DNA of 64,000 nt. Origin: Burkholderia sp. Ax-1724. GTDB taxonomy: Bacteria > Pseudomonadota > Gammaproteobacteria > Burkholderiales > Burkholderiaceae. A model generated the notes under the pieces. It did no database searches. It saw only the letters and a program-made list of their open reading frames with translations, and was not told the DNA's origin. Where the stretch lies: NCBI RefSeq assembly GCF_011752995.1, contig NZ_VWWL01000005.1, forward strand, positions 275,484 to 339,483. The letters run 5' to 3'. The position numbers were made by a program, and so were the translations under genes. This document shows positions 9,316 to 18,600 of the stretch, one piece after another; the first letter of the stretch is position 1; every line of letters starts with the position of its first letter.

Positions 9316-9930
9316 TCACGCATACCGCGCGAGGAACATATCCGCCGTTGCTTCCGCGATGCGCTTCTGCTCTTTGGCATCGAGCGGCACTTGCCCCATC
9401 GTCACCTGCGGCCAGAACGCAAAACCCTTGACGAGCACCTGCAACTGCAGCGCCGCGAAGAGGGGATCGCCGGTCTTGAGGCGACCGTCGGCGGCCGCCG
9501 CGCGGACCCAGGCCGTCAGGTCTTCCTCGCGCTCTCCCATGCGAGCGACCATGTCGCGGGCGCGCTCCGGCGAATGGATGCCCGCCGCGATCGCCACCCG
9601 TGCCAGCGACAGGAAGGACTCGTCGTTGAGCAGCCGCAGCTTGCGCTGCAACAGATCGAGCAACTGCCCGCGCAATGGCTTGTCGGCCCGATAGGCGGGC
9701 GCATCGCCGCCCTGGCTCACATCCCATAGCTGATGAAGAATCGCCGCGAACAGTGCCTCCTTGCTCGGAAAATGGTTATAGACCGTACGCTTCGAGACGT
9801 TCGCGCGGGCGGCGATACGGTCCATGCTGGTCGCGTCGTAGCCGGCCGCGAGGAATTCCTCGATCGCGGCGCCGACGATCGCGACACGCTTGCGGTCCGT
9901 CAGACGTTGGGGTGGGGCAGTCGATTCCAT
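9316..9930 (-). CDS. TetR/AcrR-family repressor
   Basis: 204 residues. The N-terminal HTH (about residues 15-60) includes TSMDRIAARANVSKRTVYNHFPSKEALF, a canonical TetR recognition region when read in parts. The C-terminal half is the variable effector-binding domain, with an aromatic FAFWPQ patch. It is divergent from the metallo-hydrolase gene, and two operator-like dyads lie 10 and 44 bp upstream of its start, so it probably represses both itself and the hydrolase. Confidence 0.9.
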   Translation of the reverse strand: MESTAPPQRLTDRKRVAIVGAAIEEFLAAGYDATSMDRIAARANVSKRTVYNHFPSKEALFAAILHQLWDVSQGGDAPAYRADKPLRGQLLDLLQRKLRLLNDESFLSLARVAIAAGIHSPERARDMVARMGEREEDLTAWVRAAAADGRLKTGDPLFAALQLQVLVKGFAFWPQVTMGQVPLDAKEQKRIAEATADMFLARYA

Positions 9931-9940
9931 GGAAAGATTT

Positions 9941-9990
9941 TACACTGGCCAGTTTACTTTTCTCGAAAATAAACTACACTGCCGAGTGTA
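9941..9990. promoter_or_regulatory. Two TetR operators, 34 bp apart
   Basis: TACACTGGCCAGTTTA (9941-9956) and TACACTGCCGAGTGTA (9975-9990) are two copies of TACACT-N4-AGTGTA. The second is perfect and the first has one mismatch. Their 34-bp start-to-start spacing, about three helical turns, puts both on the same DNA face in the 83-bp divergent promoter region. Confidence 0.75.
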
Positions 9991-10013
9991 CATTTTTTGA
10001 AGGTCAACTCATC

Positions 10014-11141
10014 ATGTCGCTTCCCGCTTTGGTCGGCCGTATGCTCGGCGTGAGCGCCGCGCAACATAGCCGCGCGACGTTCGGCCACTCGCCGCAGCAT
10101 GACGGCGAGCGCTTTCGCAACGTCAGGCCGCGTCCCGCGGAAAGCCTGCGCAAGACGCTCGGGCTCGCGTGGACGGTGCTGTTCAACAAGCCGCGCGGCA
10201 CCGTGCCGGCAGCGGTATTGCCCGTCGAAACGCTGACGCGCGCGCAACTCGACGCGGCGCCCGACCGCAGCCTCTACCGGCTCGGTCATTCGACACTGCT
10301 GCTGAAGTTGCGCGGCCAGTTCTGGCTGACCGATCCGGTGTTCGCCGAGCGAGCCTCGCCGTTTCGCAGGCTCGGTCCGAAGCGCTTTCATGCGCCGCCG
10401 ATCGCCCTCGACGATTTGCCGCCGCTGCGCGGCGTGATCCTCTCGCACGACCACTACGACCATCTCGACCGCGAAACGGTCCTCGCGCTGGCGCAGCGCA
10501 CCGGGGTGTTTCTGACGCCGCTCGGCGTCGGCGACCGGTTGATCGAATGGGGCATCGACGCGGACAGGGTGCAGCAGTTCGACTGGTGGCAGGGTACGCG
10601 GGTCGACGGCATCGAGTTCACCGCGACGCCGGCCCAGCACTTTTCCGGGCGCAGCCTGTTCGACGGCAACAGCACGTTATGGGCTTCATGGGTGATCGCC
10701 GATGACGATCTGCGCGTGTTCTTCAGCGGCGACACCGGCTACTTCGACGGCTTCAGCATGATCGGCGAGCGCCTCGGACCGTTCGACGTCACGTTGGTCG
10801 AAACCGGCGCTTACGATCCGATGTGGCCGTACGTTCATATGCAGCCCGAAGAAACCGTGCAGGCGCATATCGATCTGCGCGGCCGCTGGCTCGTGCCGAT
10901 TCACAACGGCACCTTCGACCTCGCGATGCATCGCTGGCAGGAGCCGTTCGAAAGAGTGACAAGACTGGCGCTGGCGCGCGGGGTTGCGCTATCGACCCCG
11001 CGCATGGGCGAGCGGCTCGATCTGAACGCGGTGCATCGCGGCGAACGCTGGTGGCGCGATGTCGTGGAGCCGGTCGCCGCGCCGAGGTCTGCGTGGCGGT
11101 GGTGCGCGGCGCGCCATGCAGAGAGCGCCGAGTCCTCCTGA
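10014..11141 (+). CDS. Metallo-beta-lactamase-fold hydrolase (NAPE-PLD/UlaG-like)
   Basis: 375-residue zinc hydrolase. The key metal motif SHDHYDHLD (HxHxDH) is near residue 145. Further His/Asp ligands are visible in FFSGDTGYFDG and in the C-terminal PIHNGTFDLA segment. The N-terminal FGHSPQHDGERF and the GLAWTVLFNK segment are typical of bacterial proteins annotated as NAPE-PLD-like or UlaG-like hydrolases, whose real substrates are mostly unknown. The ATG at 10014 is used because the upstream in-frame sequence covers the operators. Expression is probably controlled by the divergent TetR protein. Confidence 0.85.
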   Translation: MSLPALVGRMLGVSAAQHSRATFGHSPQHDGERFRNVRPRPAESLRKTLGLAWTVLFNKPRGTVPAAVLPVETLTRAQLDAAPDRSLYRLGHSTLLLKLRGQFWLTDPVFAERASPFRRLGPKRFHAPPIALDDLPPLRGVILSHDHYDHLDRETVLALAQRTGVFLTPLGVGDRLIEWGIDADRVQQFDWWQGTRVDGIEFTATPAQHFSGRSLFDGNSTLWASWVIADDDLRVFFSGDTGYFDGFSMIGERLGPFDVTLVETGAYDPMWPYVHMQPEETVQAHIDLRGRWLVPIHNGTFDLAMHRWQEPFERVTRLALARGVALSTPRMGERLDLNAVHRGERWWRDVVEPVAAPRSAWRWCAARHAESAESS

Positions 11142-11226
11142 GCGGTGCTCAGCCGGAATCGTGAGCGCGCGCGTTATGTCGTGGGTGACGCTCGATGACA
11201 GGAGTGGTGTGATGGGCTGTCAATAG

Positions 11227-12246
11227 CTATTCCGCGAGTCGCGCGCGCACCGTATATTCGCCCTCGTTGCCCTTGTCTTCGAGCATATGCGCCATGGCCG
11301 TATTGAAGTCGGGCGGCAACGGCTCGACCGGATAGCCGCGCTTTTCCCATGCATCGAGGCCGCCCTTCAGCGCGCGCACATGATGAATGTTCTTGCGATG
11401 CAGTTGCTTGACGATGCGCTTGGCCGTCGCCTCGTTGGGACACACGCAATAGACGACGATCGGCCGCTTCAGAAAGTCCGGATGAATCGGATCGGGTGAA
11501 TCGAGGTCGAGCGGCCGCGCGCCGGCAATCCGGTGCGATTCTTTTTCGCGCACGGTGTGTGGACGCGCGTCGAGAATCAGCGGCGGCTCGTTCGACTTCA
11601 TCATCTCGTCGAGCTGGTCGGGCGAAATGCGCGTATGCGCGAGCCAGCGGCGAAACTGCAAACGGCGCAACCAGCGATAGAGCAGAGCTACCGCGAAGAT
11701 CACCGCGAACGTATCGACGATCGTGCCGCCGTTGCGCCGCACGAGCAGCATCAATTGCACGATCTGATCGTGCAGCGCGCCGCCGCCGATGACCCATGCG
11801 CTGGCCCACAGCGTGGCGCCGATCAGGTCCCACCACAGGAACACGCCGACCCCGATTGCGGTCGTGCCGAGCAGCGGCGCGGAAATCAGCCCGACGCCCG
11901 GCAGAAACTTCGCGACCACGAGAATCGGCGCGCCATAGCGCTCATAGGTGTTGCGCGTGGCGCGCAGGGTCGTGTCCAGCGACAGCGAGAAGCGCACGAG
12001 GTAGTTCAGCAAGCGGCGGCCGTACGCGCGTCCGGCGAAAAACCATAGCGAGTCGGCCAGCAGCGTAGCGCCGACCGCCGCGCACACCACGGCGGCGTAC
12101 GAGGTCTGTCCCATGGCTGCCATGGTTCCGCCGAGAATCAGCATCGGCGCGGCCGGAATCGGCATGCCGAGCTGCGTGACGAGCACGCTCATGAACACGG
12201 CCCACACGCCGAGAGAGGCTGGAATAGCAACCGGAAAATGCCACAC
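11227..12246 (-). CDS. DedA-family membrane protein fused to a rhodanese domain
   Basis: 339 residues in two modules. Residues about 1-215 form a DedA/SNARE-associated membrane domain with several hydrophobic helices and the family's GRAYG and AKFLPGVGLIS motifs. Residues about 220-325 form a rhodanese domain, including LILDARP and the active-site loop region VVYCVCPNEATA. DedA proteins are linked to polyprenyl-phosphate or phospholipid flipping; rhodaneses carry persulfide sulfur. The start is GTG at 12246 with AGGAG 7 nt upstream. No partner gene is evident. Confidence 0.9.
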   Translation of the reverse strand: MWHFPVAIPASLGVWAVFMSVLVTQLGMPIPAAPMLILGGTMAAMGQTSYAAVVCAAVGATLLADSLWFFAGRAYGRRLLNYLVRFSLSLDTTLRATRNTYERYGAPILVVAKFLPGVGLISAPLLGTTAIGVGVFLWWDLIGATLWASAWVIGGGALHDQIVQLMLLVRRNGGTIVDTFAVIFAVALLYRWLRRLQFRRWLAHTRISPDQLDEMMKSNEPPLILDARPHTVREKESHRIAGARPLDLDSPDPIHPDFLKRPIVVYCVCPNEATAKRIVKQLHRKNIHHVRALKGGLDAWEKRGYPVEPLPPDFNTAMAHMLEDKGNEGEYTVRARLAE

Positions 12247-12670
12247 AACCGCGCTCCTGATAAGGCAAGCAAAAGAGGGAATTCGCCCGCGCCCGGCCGG
12301 TGCATGGCACGGGCGACGCTGGCGGCCTCGCGGAAGCAGGCGCGCGCGTCGGCGCGAAAGACGGATTTAAGCACAGGTAGCGGGTCGGCGTTGTGAAAGC
12401 ACATCGGCGCGGCGGGGTTTTTGCGGCGGCGGGGAGGGGTGGGCTGGGGTGGGCTGTCTTGATGGGGCATCAGAAAGCCGAACCGTGCGGGACAAGCGAT
12501 GCGACATTGCACCGCATCACCCATCCCCCAACGGATCGTACGGCACTGCGCGTTCATGTTCGGCCGCCTGATTGCGCGCGGCGATATCGGACCTTGTTCG
12601 GCGCGAATGGCGTCGCCAGGGCGTTGCTACAATGATCTCCACACCCTGAAGGACATCACGGAGACAGCGT
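12247..12670. other. Gene-free divergent intergenic region (424 bp)
   Basis: This region separates the DedA-rhodanese and AhpD-like genes. Short open frames here lack family-like sequence and overlap one another. A G-rich stretch (about 12415-12455) contains repeated GGGG and GGGTGGGCT runs. I see no convincing RNA gene or strong promoter. Confidence 0.5.
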
Positions 12671-13276
12671 ATGGCAACGCTTCAGCCCATCAGCCGCTAC
12701 CCGGTGCCCGAGCCCGGCGAGTGGCCTGACGATATCCGTACCCGCATTCTCGAGGTGCAGGAGAAAGCCGGTTTCGTGCCGAACGTGTTTCTGACGCTCG
12801 CGCATCGCCCCGACGAATTCCGCGCGTTCTTTGCTTATCACGATGCGTTGATGCTGAAGGAAGGCGGTCTCACGAAAGGCGAGCGCGAGATGATCGTGGT
12901 CGCGACGAGCGCGCTCAACGATTGTCTGTACTGCGTCGTCGCGCACGGCGCGATTTTGCGCATCTACGAAAAGGCGCCGTTGCTCGCGGACCAGGTCGCC
13001 GTCAATCATCGCAAGGCCGACATCACCGAGCGTCAGAAAGCGATGCTCGATTTCGCGCTCAAGGTGTGCCGCGCATCCGGCACGGTCGGCGAGGACGATT
13101 TCCGGACGCTGCGCGGGCACGGCTTGACCGACGAAGACATCTGGGACATCGCGGCGATTACCGCGTTTTTCGGCCTGTCGAACCGCATGGCCAACGTGAT
13201 CTCGATGCGTCCGAACGACGAGTTCTATCTGATGGGGCGCGTGCCGAAAGCCGCCGCGGACACGCCGAAGAAATAG
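12671..13276 (+). CDS. AhpD-like carboxymuconolactone-decarboxylase-fold protein
   Basis: 201 residues. The CMD-fold core carries the redox motif LNDCLYCVVAHGA (Cys-x-x-Cys followed by His), as in peroxidase-related AhpD proteins. The N-terminal FVPNVFLTLAHRP and the later LTDEDIWDIAAI segment are typical of the same family. The protein is cytoplasmic, probably a thiol-dependent peroxidase or its reductant partner. GGAGA lies before the ATG. The nearby genes do not reveal a pathway. Confidence 0.85.
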   Translation: MATLQPISRYPVPEPGEWPDDIRTRILEVQEKAGFVPNVFLTLAHRPDEFRAFFAYHDALMLKEGGLTKGEREMIVVATSALNDCLYCVVAHGAILRIYEKAPLLADQVAVNHRKADITERQKAMLDFALKVCRASGTVGEDDFRTLRGHGLTDEDIWDIAAITAFFGLSNRMANVISMRPNDEFYLMGRVPKAAADTPKK

Positions 13277-13333
13277 CCTCGGCTGAGATTGCTTCGGTAT
13301 CCGTAGCGGCAGCGGCTCGCAGCGAGGTTCGCC

Positions 13334-14596
13334 TCAGGCGCGCGCAGGGCCGGCGCGCGGCGCGGGCGCGCTCGCCGCCGTATCGTCGATCGGGAAGTGC
13401 AGCATCGCGGCCAGCACGCCGGCGACAACGGTCGCTTCCCACAGCAGCGAGTACGAGCCGGTCAGATCGAAGACGAGGCCGCCGAGCCATGCGCCGAGAA
13501 ACGAGCCGATCTGATGGCTCAGAAAGCAGATGCCGAACAGGCTGCCGAGATGGCGCGTGCCGAACACCTTGGCGACGAGACCGCTCGTGAGCGGCACGGT
13601 GCCGAGCCACGTGAGGCCCATCACGGCCGCGAAAAGCACGACGGACGTGGCGCTTTTCGGCAGCACGAAGAATACGCCGATCGTCGCGCTGCGCAGCAGA
13701 TAAAGCCAGCCGAGCACGTAATGCTGCCGGAAGCGGCCGCCGAGCCAGCCGCATGCCCAGCTGCCCGCCATGTTGAAGAGGCCGATCAGCGCGAGCGCGG
13801 TGGCGCCGAGTCCGAGCGGCATATGGCAGAGCGTCAGATATTCGGGCAGATGCGTCGCGATGAACGCGAGCTGGAAGCCGCACGTGAAGAAGCCGAGCGT
13901 GAGCAGCAGGTAGCCGCGATTGCGCGCGGCCTGCGCGAATACGGCACGCAGCGGGATGGCCGGCGCTTCCTGCGGCTGAGCGCCCGCCGGTGTCGGGGCG
14001 CGCCGGTCGAGCACGATACCGAGCGGCGCGACCAGCAGCATCACGAATGCGAGCACGAACAGCGAGGTCGCGATCCCCGCGTGCAGGCGGATGCCTTGCA
14101 CGAGCGGCACCATCAACACCTGGCCCGCGGAGCCGCCGGCGCTGACGAGGCCCATCGCGAGGCTGCGTTTTTCCGGCGAGGCGATGCGGCCCACTGCCGG
14201 CAGCACGACGCCGAACGTCGTGCAGCTCACGCCGATGCCGACCAGCAGGCCCATGCCGACGATCAGCAAGGCGCCGCCCGGCGCGACCGCCGCGAGCCCG
14301 AGGCCGGCCGCGAAGGTCGTCGCGCCGAACGCGACCACGGGCGCCGAGCCGTAGCGGTCCGCGGCCGCGCCCGCGAACGGCTGCGCGAAGCCCCATACGA
14401 GGTTGTGCAGTGCGATTGCGAACGCGATCTGCGTGACCGGTACGCCGCGATCGAACGAGAAGGGGCCGATGAACAGCCCGAAGGTTTGGCGGATGCCCAT
14501 CGCCGCGCTCAGGACGAGCGCGCCGGCGACGATCACGAGCGTGGTCGTCGTCGGATGGAAGGCAGCGGGGTAGCGCTTGCTATGGGTGGTCGACAT
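13334..14596 (-). CDS. MFS transporter of unknown substrate
   Basis: 420-residue inner-membrane carrier with about 12 hydrophobic helices. Motif-A-like GAAADRYGSAPV lies between helices 2 and 3. The opening helix (AMGIRQTFGLFIGPF) resembles OFA/monocarboxylate-type and YbfB-like MFS proteins. AAGGAG precedes the ATG. It lies 149 bp downstream of a LysR gene on the same strand, which may or may not regulate it. Substrate not recognisable. Confidence 0.85.
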   Translation of the reverse strand: MSTTHSKRYPAAFHPTTTTLVIVAGALVLSAAMGIRQTFGLFIGPFSFDRGVPVTQIAFAIALHNLVWGFAQPFAGAAADRYGSAPVVAFGATTFAAGLGLAAVAPGGALLIVGMGLLVGIGVSCTTFGVVLPAVGRIASPEKRSLAMGLVSAGGSAGQVLMVPLVQGIRLHAGIATSLFVLAFVMLLVAPLGIVLDRRAPTPAGAQPQEAPAIPLRAVFAQAARNRGYLLLTLGFFTCGFQLAFIATHLPEYLTLCHMPLGLGATALALIGLFNMAGSWACGWLGGRFRQHYVLGWLYLLRSATIGVFFVLPKSATSVVLFAAVMGLTWLGTVPLTSGLVAKVFGTRHLGSLFGICFLSHQIGSFLGAWLGGLVFDLTGSYSLLWEATVVAGVLAAMLHFPIDDTAASAPAPRAGPARA

Positions 14597-14745
14597 GGCG
14601 GGTTCTCCTTGAGCGCCATGTTCGCAGTCCGCAGCCGCTGCGGCAAAAGAAAAGTTTTCGGCGACAGGTGAGCGTGGCTCATCTGTTCCGGTGCCGTGCC
14701 TATGCCGCGCTTATGCCACAGTTATGTCGCGCCCATGCCGTGCGA

Positions 14746-15663
14746 TTACGCCGCGGCCTGCGAATCGAACTGTGCCGCCGAGTCGGCGAGCCAGCGCTTG
14801 AAGTCGGCCAGCTCCGGCCGGCGAATCGCGCTTTCCGCGTTTTCGGCGCTGACGAGCCAGTAGGCGGTGGTCGACGCGATCGTGCTCGCGCAGGCCTCGA
14901 CGAGCGCGCCGCTCGCGAGATCGCCGTCGACGAGCGGCTTGCGGCCGAGCGCGACGCCGAGCCCCATGCTGGCCGCCTCGAACGCAAGCTGGATCGTGTC
15001 GACGCGCAGGCCGCCGCTCACGTCGACGCCATCGGCGCCGGTCGCGTCGAGCCACGCCTGCCAGTCTTCGCTGGCGGCATTCACGTGAATCAGCGTCGCG
15101 TGTTGCAGGCTCGCCGTGCCGTGCTCGTCGAGCAGCGTTTGCCGATAGGCGGGGCTGCACACGGGCACGAAACGCTCGCCGAACAGACGCGTCCAGGCCA
15201 TGCCGGCAACCGGCGCGCGGCTCATGCGAATCGCGAAATCGAAGCCGTCCACCGGAAAGCCCACCTGACGATGCGACGTATCCACGCTCACGCTGACGTT
15301 CGGCCAGCGCGCGCGAAACCCGGCAAGACGCGGCAATAGCCAGAGTGCGGCGAAGGTCGGCGCGCAACTGAGCGCGATGGGGCGGTCCGCGCGATGATTC
15401 GGCAGACGCTGCGTGCCGATTGCGATCAGCGAAAACGCCTCGGACACGTACGACAGATAATCGGCGCCCGTCGCCGTCAGCGAAATGCCGCGCGGTTCGC
15501 GCACGAACAGCTCGACGCCGAGCGCCTGTTCGAGGCCGACGATGCCGTGACTGATCGCGCTCGGCGTGACGTTGAGCTCCGCCGCGGCGAGCTTGAAACT
15601 TTGGAGCCGGCCGGCCGCTTCGAAAAAGCGAAGCGCGGGCAGCGGCGGCAAACGAAGCGGCAT
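14746..15663 (-). CDS. LysR-family regulator (GcvA-like)
   Basis: 305 residues starting MPLRLPPLPALRFFEAAGRL. The N-terminal HTH contains AAAELNVTPSAISHGI, followed by the ELFVREPRGISLT wing and a LysR substrate domain. The PALRFFEAA start and the overall pattern are those of the GcvA-like subgroup. I chose the ATG at 15663 because GGGGGA sits just upstream; the much longer open frame beyond it is only the antisense of the GGDEF-EAL gene. Its upstream region carries an unusual degenerate 13-bp repeat. Possible target: the downstream MFS gene. Confidence 0.88.
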   Translation of the reverse strand: MPLRLPPLPALRFFEAAGRLQSFKLAAAELNVTPSAISHGIVGLEQALGVELFVREPRGISLTATGADYLSYVSEAFSLIAIGTQRLPNHRADRPIALSCAPTFAALWLLPRLAGFRARWPNVSVSVDTSHRQVGFPVDGFDFAIRMSRAPVAGMAWTRLFGERFVPVCSPAYRQTLLDEHGTASLQHATLIHVNAASEDWQAWLDATGADGVDVSGGLRVDTIQLAFEAASMGLGVALGRKPLVDGDLASGALVEACASTIASTTAYWLVSAENAESAIRRPELADFKRWLADSAAQFDSQAAA

Positions 15664-15735
15664 GATGCGTTCCCCCTGGAGCGGCCATCTCGCGAACGGC
15701 GCGCGTGCTGCGTGATGTCTCGTGTGCGGTATTGC

Positions 15736-15873
15736 GAAGTGCGACCCGAAGTGGGGCCCCGAAGTGCGACCAGATAGTGCGGTCCGGTAGTGCAGCCCGG
15801 TAGTACAACCCGATCGCGTGGTTCGATAGTGCGGCCCGATAGCATGGATAGTACGGCCCAACAGCATGGCCCG
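15736..15873. repeat. Degenerate 13-bp tandem array upstream of the LysR gene
   Basis: About ten units around the consensus GATAGTGCGGCCC, for example GAAGTGCGACCC, GATAGTGCGGTCC, GGTAGTGCAGCCC, GGTAGTACAACCC and GATAGTGCGGCCC. Two shorter units break the period. The array fills most of the 281-bp gap between the LysR and GGDEF-EAL genes and shows no long open frame of known type. A three-unit relative lies at 6288-6326. Confidence 0.65.
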
Positions 15874-15944
15874 CTGCCGGGCAACCGCGTCTCGCGCAAG
15901 CATACCTTGCCCCGCCCGCATGGCGGGCACGTCGCGGCGCGCGG

Positions 15945-17924
15945 CTAGCCCTGCGCTTCTACTTCCGCCGCGTGACCCTGTGCGAGCGCGGCGCGCAGAT
16001 AGGTGCCGACCGCGCTCGCCCGCATCGGCAGGCTGAACAGATAGCCCTGCACCGCGCGGGCGCCGAGCGCCTTGACGACCTCGGCCTGCAACGGCGTTTC
16101 GAGTCCTTCGACCACGCATTCGAGGCCGAGATTGCGGCACAGGTCGATCACGGACTTGATGATCTTCTTCGATGCGCTGTTCGAGTCGACGTCGCTCACG
16201 AAACCGCGGTCGATCTTGATCGTATCGAACGGCAGGCGGTGCACGTAGCTGAGACTCGAATAGCCGGTGCCGAAATCGTCGAGCGAAACGCGGCAGCCGG
16301 CCTGCTTGAGCATCGTGAGCGCGCTGCGCGCCTGTTCGAAATCGCGCGTCAACGCGGTCTCGGTGATTTCGAACGTCACGCGATGCGGCGGCACGCCGCT
16401 GTCCAGCACGATATCGATGAGCCGCCGCGCGCGTGCCGACGTCGAGATATCGACCGCCGACAGGTTGAACGACAGATAGAGCACGGGCGGCCAGTGCACG
16501 ACTTCGGCGAGCGCCCGGCGCAGCAGCACTTCGGTGATGCACAGAATCAGTTCGGTACGCTCTGCAATCCGAATGAACTCCTCGGGCCTGACCATGCCGA
16601 GCCGCGTGTTCTGCCAGCGGCCGAGCGCTTCGAGCCCGATGGGCCGCAGCGTGAGCAGATCGTAAATCGGCTGGAATTCGAGGAACAGCTCTGCGTCGAG
16701 ATCGGCGTGACGCAGTTCCTGGGTGACGAGACTCAGGCGGCGAATGCGTGTCTCGTGTTCGGTCGAGAAAATCACCGGCATGCCGCGGCGATTTTCCTTG
16801 CCGACGTAGAGCGCGGCGTCGGCGCGCTCGAACACCTGCGCGACCGTCGACCCCGCTTCGGGAAACGCGGCCCAGCCGATCGTGCCCGACAGTTCCGCGA
16901 CGTTGTCCGCGACCTGATACGGCTGGCTCAGCGTATCGCAGATGCGTTGCCCCAACTCGATCAGCGTGTCGTTCGAGAGCTTGTACTGCACGAGCACGCC
17001 GAATTCGTCGCCGCCGAGGCGCGCGAACAGCAGCCCCGGTTCGTCGAGCGCGAGCAGGCGCGCGCCGACTTCCTGCAGCACCAGATCGCCGCTCGAATGC
17101 CCGTAGATATCGTTGACCTGCTTGAAGCCGTCCAGATCGATGAGGCCGACGTTGAAGCTGCCGCCGGTGGCGAAGGCCTGCTCCGACATCTCGCGCAGCG
17201 ACGCGAAGAAACTGCGCCGGTTCGGCAGGTCGGTGAGGCTGTCGATGTTCGCGAGCCGGAAGTTGTCGTCGCTCAGACGCTGCGTATTCTGCTGGCTCGC
17301 CTGCAATTCGCGCTGCGCATGCACGGCGTCGGCGAAGGTGCGCCAGTAGCGCTGAATGACGAGCGCGAGCGCGACGCCCACGAGCGTCATGTCGACCGCC
17401 ATCGCCATAAAGACCGGATAGCCCGTCAGAACGAAGAAGACGGCGAAACTCAGGATGACGATGCAAAGCAGCAGCAGCGCCGGCACGCGCAGATGGATCA
17501 GACAGAACACGCAGCCGACCAGCGTCGTGGCCATATAGAACGCGACCTGGGCCCGCTCGAAGGCGGTGCCGTACGGAAACAGCAGCAGCGACCAGGCGCA
17601 GAACGCAACGCCGAACAGACCGACGAGCCAGGTCAGGCTGTGCATTTCGGCGACGGCCTGCTCCGGGGTCAGCGCGCGATGCCGCACGCGCCACCAGCGC
17701 ACGCAGCGCGCGATGCACATCAGGCCGAGCGCCGCGGGCATGTAGATCGACACCGGGGCCGGCGCGCTATCGAGATGCGTGATCGCGACCGAGGCCGTGT
17801 TGACGAGCAGAATGAAGTACAGAAGCGGTATCTGGCGGCTGAATGCCTGCAACTGCGCGCGCACGATTTCCGGATCGCCTTGCGCGACCGACAGCGCTTT
17901 TCTCAACCTTGCTAGCCAAACCAT
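15945..17924 (-). CDS. Membrane GGDEF-EAL cyclic-di-GMP protein
   Basis: 659 residues. The N-terminal third has about six hydrophobic helices and no recognised sensor domain. The GGDEF domain (about residues 225-385) has an intact RLGGDEF active site. The EAL domain (about 400-650) keeps the signature EAL in GLEALGRW, plus DDFGTGYSSL, IKIDRGFV and EGLET, so both synthesis and hydrolysis of c-di-GMP are possible. Of the two close ATGs, 17924 has GAGGG at good spacing, whereas the one at 17930 abuts it. Transcribed alone. A CCGGTA/TACCGG dyad lies 150 bp upstream. Confidence 0.92.
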   Translation of the reverse strand: MVWLARLRKALSVAQGDPEIVRAQLQAFSRQIPLLYFILLVNTASVAITHLDSAPAPVSIYMPAALGLMCIARCVRWWRVRHRALTPEQAVAEMHSLTWLVGLFGVAFCAWSLLLFPYGTAFERAQVAFYMATTLVGCVFCLIHLRVPALLLLCIVILSFAVFFVLTGYPVFMAMAVDMTLVGVALALVIQRYWRTFADAVHAQRELQASQQNTQRLSDDNFRLANIDSLTDLPNRRSFFASLREMSEQAFATGGSFNVGLIDLDGFKQVNDIYGHSSGDLVLQEVGARLLALDEPGLLFARLGGDEFGVLVQYKLSNDTLIELGQRICDTLSQPYQVADNVAELSGTIGWAAFPEAGSTVAQVFERADAALYVGKENRRGMPVIFSTEHETRIRRLSLVTQELRHADLDAELFLEFQPIYDLLTLRPIGLEALGRWQNTRLGMVRPEEFIRIAERTELILCITEVLLRRALAEVVHWPPVLYLSFNLSAVDISTSARARRLIDIVLDSGVPPHRVTFEITETALTRDFEQARSALTMLKQAGCRVSLDDFGTGYSSLSYVHRLPFDTIKIDRGFVSDVDSNSASKKIIKSVIDLCRNLGLECVVEGLETPLQAEVVKALGARAVQGYLFSLPMRASAVGTYLRAALAQGHAAEVEAQG

Positions 17925-18600
17925 TCCCATCCCTCGAAGACGTTTGCGCGGCCCGCGCCGCTTCTATATCGGCGGGATGCTGCGAAACTTGAGCGGGCCG
18001 TCTCGCCGATGCGGACGGGCCATCGGGCTCCACGCAGAAACGCCGGGAAAACGAAGACGGGCTCGCATTCTTCCCGGTAAGTACTACCGGATGATGAGCG
18101 TAGATCGCAGCGAAACCAGTCGTTTATGCCGTGTCATGTTCAAAGTGCCACAACATGCGGGGTTGGCCGCGCATCAAAAAAAGCGCGATACGGCAGCGCG
18201 TAGGGCGGCGGCAAGACAGCGCAGGAAGGCCTTGCCGCACGGTCGCCACGATTTTTAATGGCTTGCCGAAAGTAAATTTTCAGAGCATCGCGCACGTGTG
18301 GAGCGCACTCGCCGCGAACCGCCCCGCCATGACGGCGAGGCCCGCGATACGCGCGGGGTCCGCGCTAAAGCACTGAAATTGCAACGGATTGTGATGTGCG
18401 GCGCGCGCGCCCGAAATGGCCGGCACGCATAAGCCCGCGATTCTTATGGCACTTTGCGCCGGGAAATCGTTAAATGTGCCCCGCGTCGGCGATACAAGCC
18501 TTACACCAAGGGTTTGCGCGAAGGTGGGGCTATGCGTTAGTGTGTCGGTCCCGGCGCCTCGAAAGGGCGCCGGTTCCATGATTACCATACGGGAAGTGCT
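17925..18600. other. 676-bp intergenic region with dyads, before HU
   Basis: This region separates the GGDEF-EAL gene (minus strand) from the HU gene (plus strand); I see no gene in it. It contains a perfect dyad CCGGTA-N5-TACCGG (18074-18090), a candidate operator for the GGDEF-EAL gene. It also contains a stem GCGGCAAG/CTTGCCGC (18208-18238, 15-nt loop) followed about a dozen bases later by a short T-run near 18252, which could end a small transcript. The HU promoter must lie in the right half, but I cannot place its boxes confidently. Confidence 0.4.

Noticed and set aside
15972..17915. Long plus-strand frame opposite the GGDEF-EAL gene
   Set aside because: Antisense shadow with His/Arg/Asp-rich composition; the minus-strand protein has intact GGDEF and EAL motifs.
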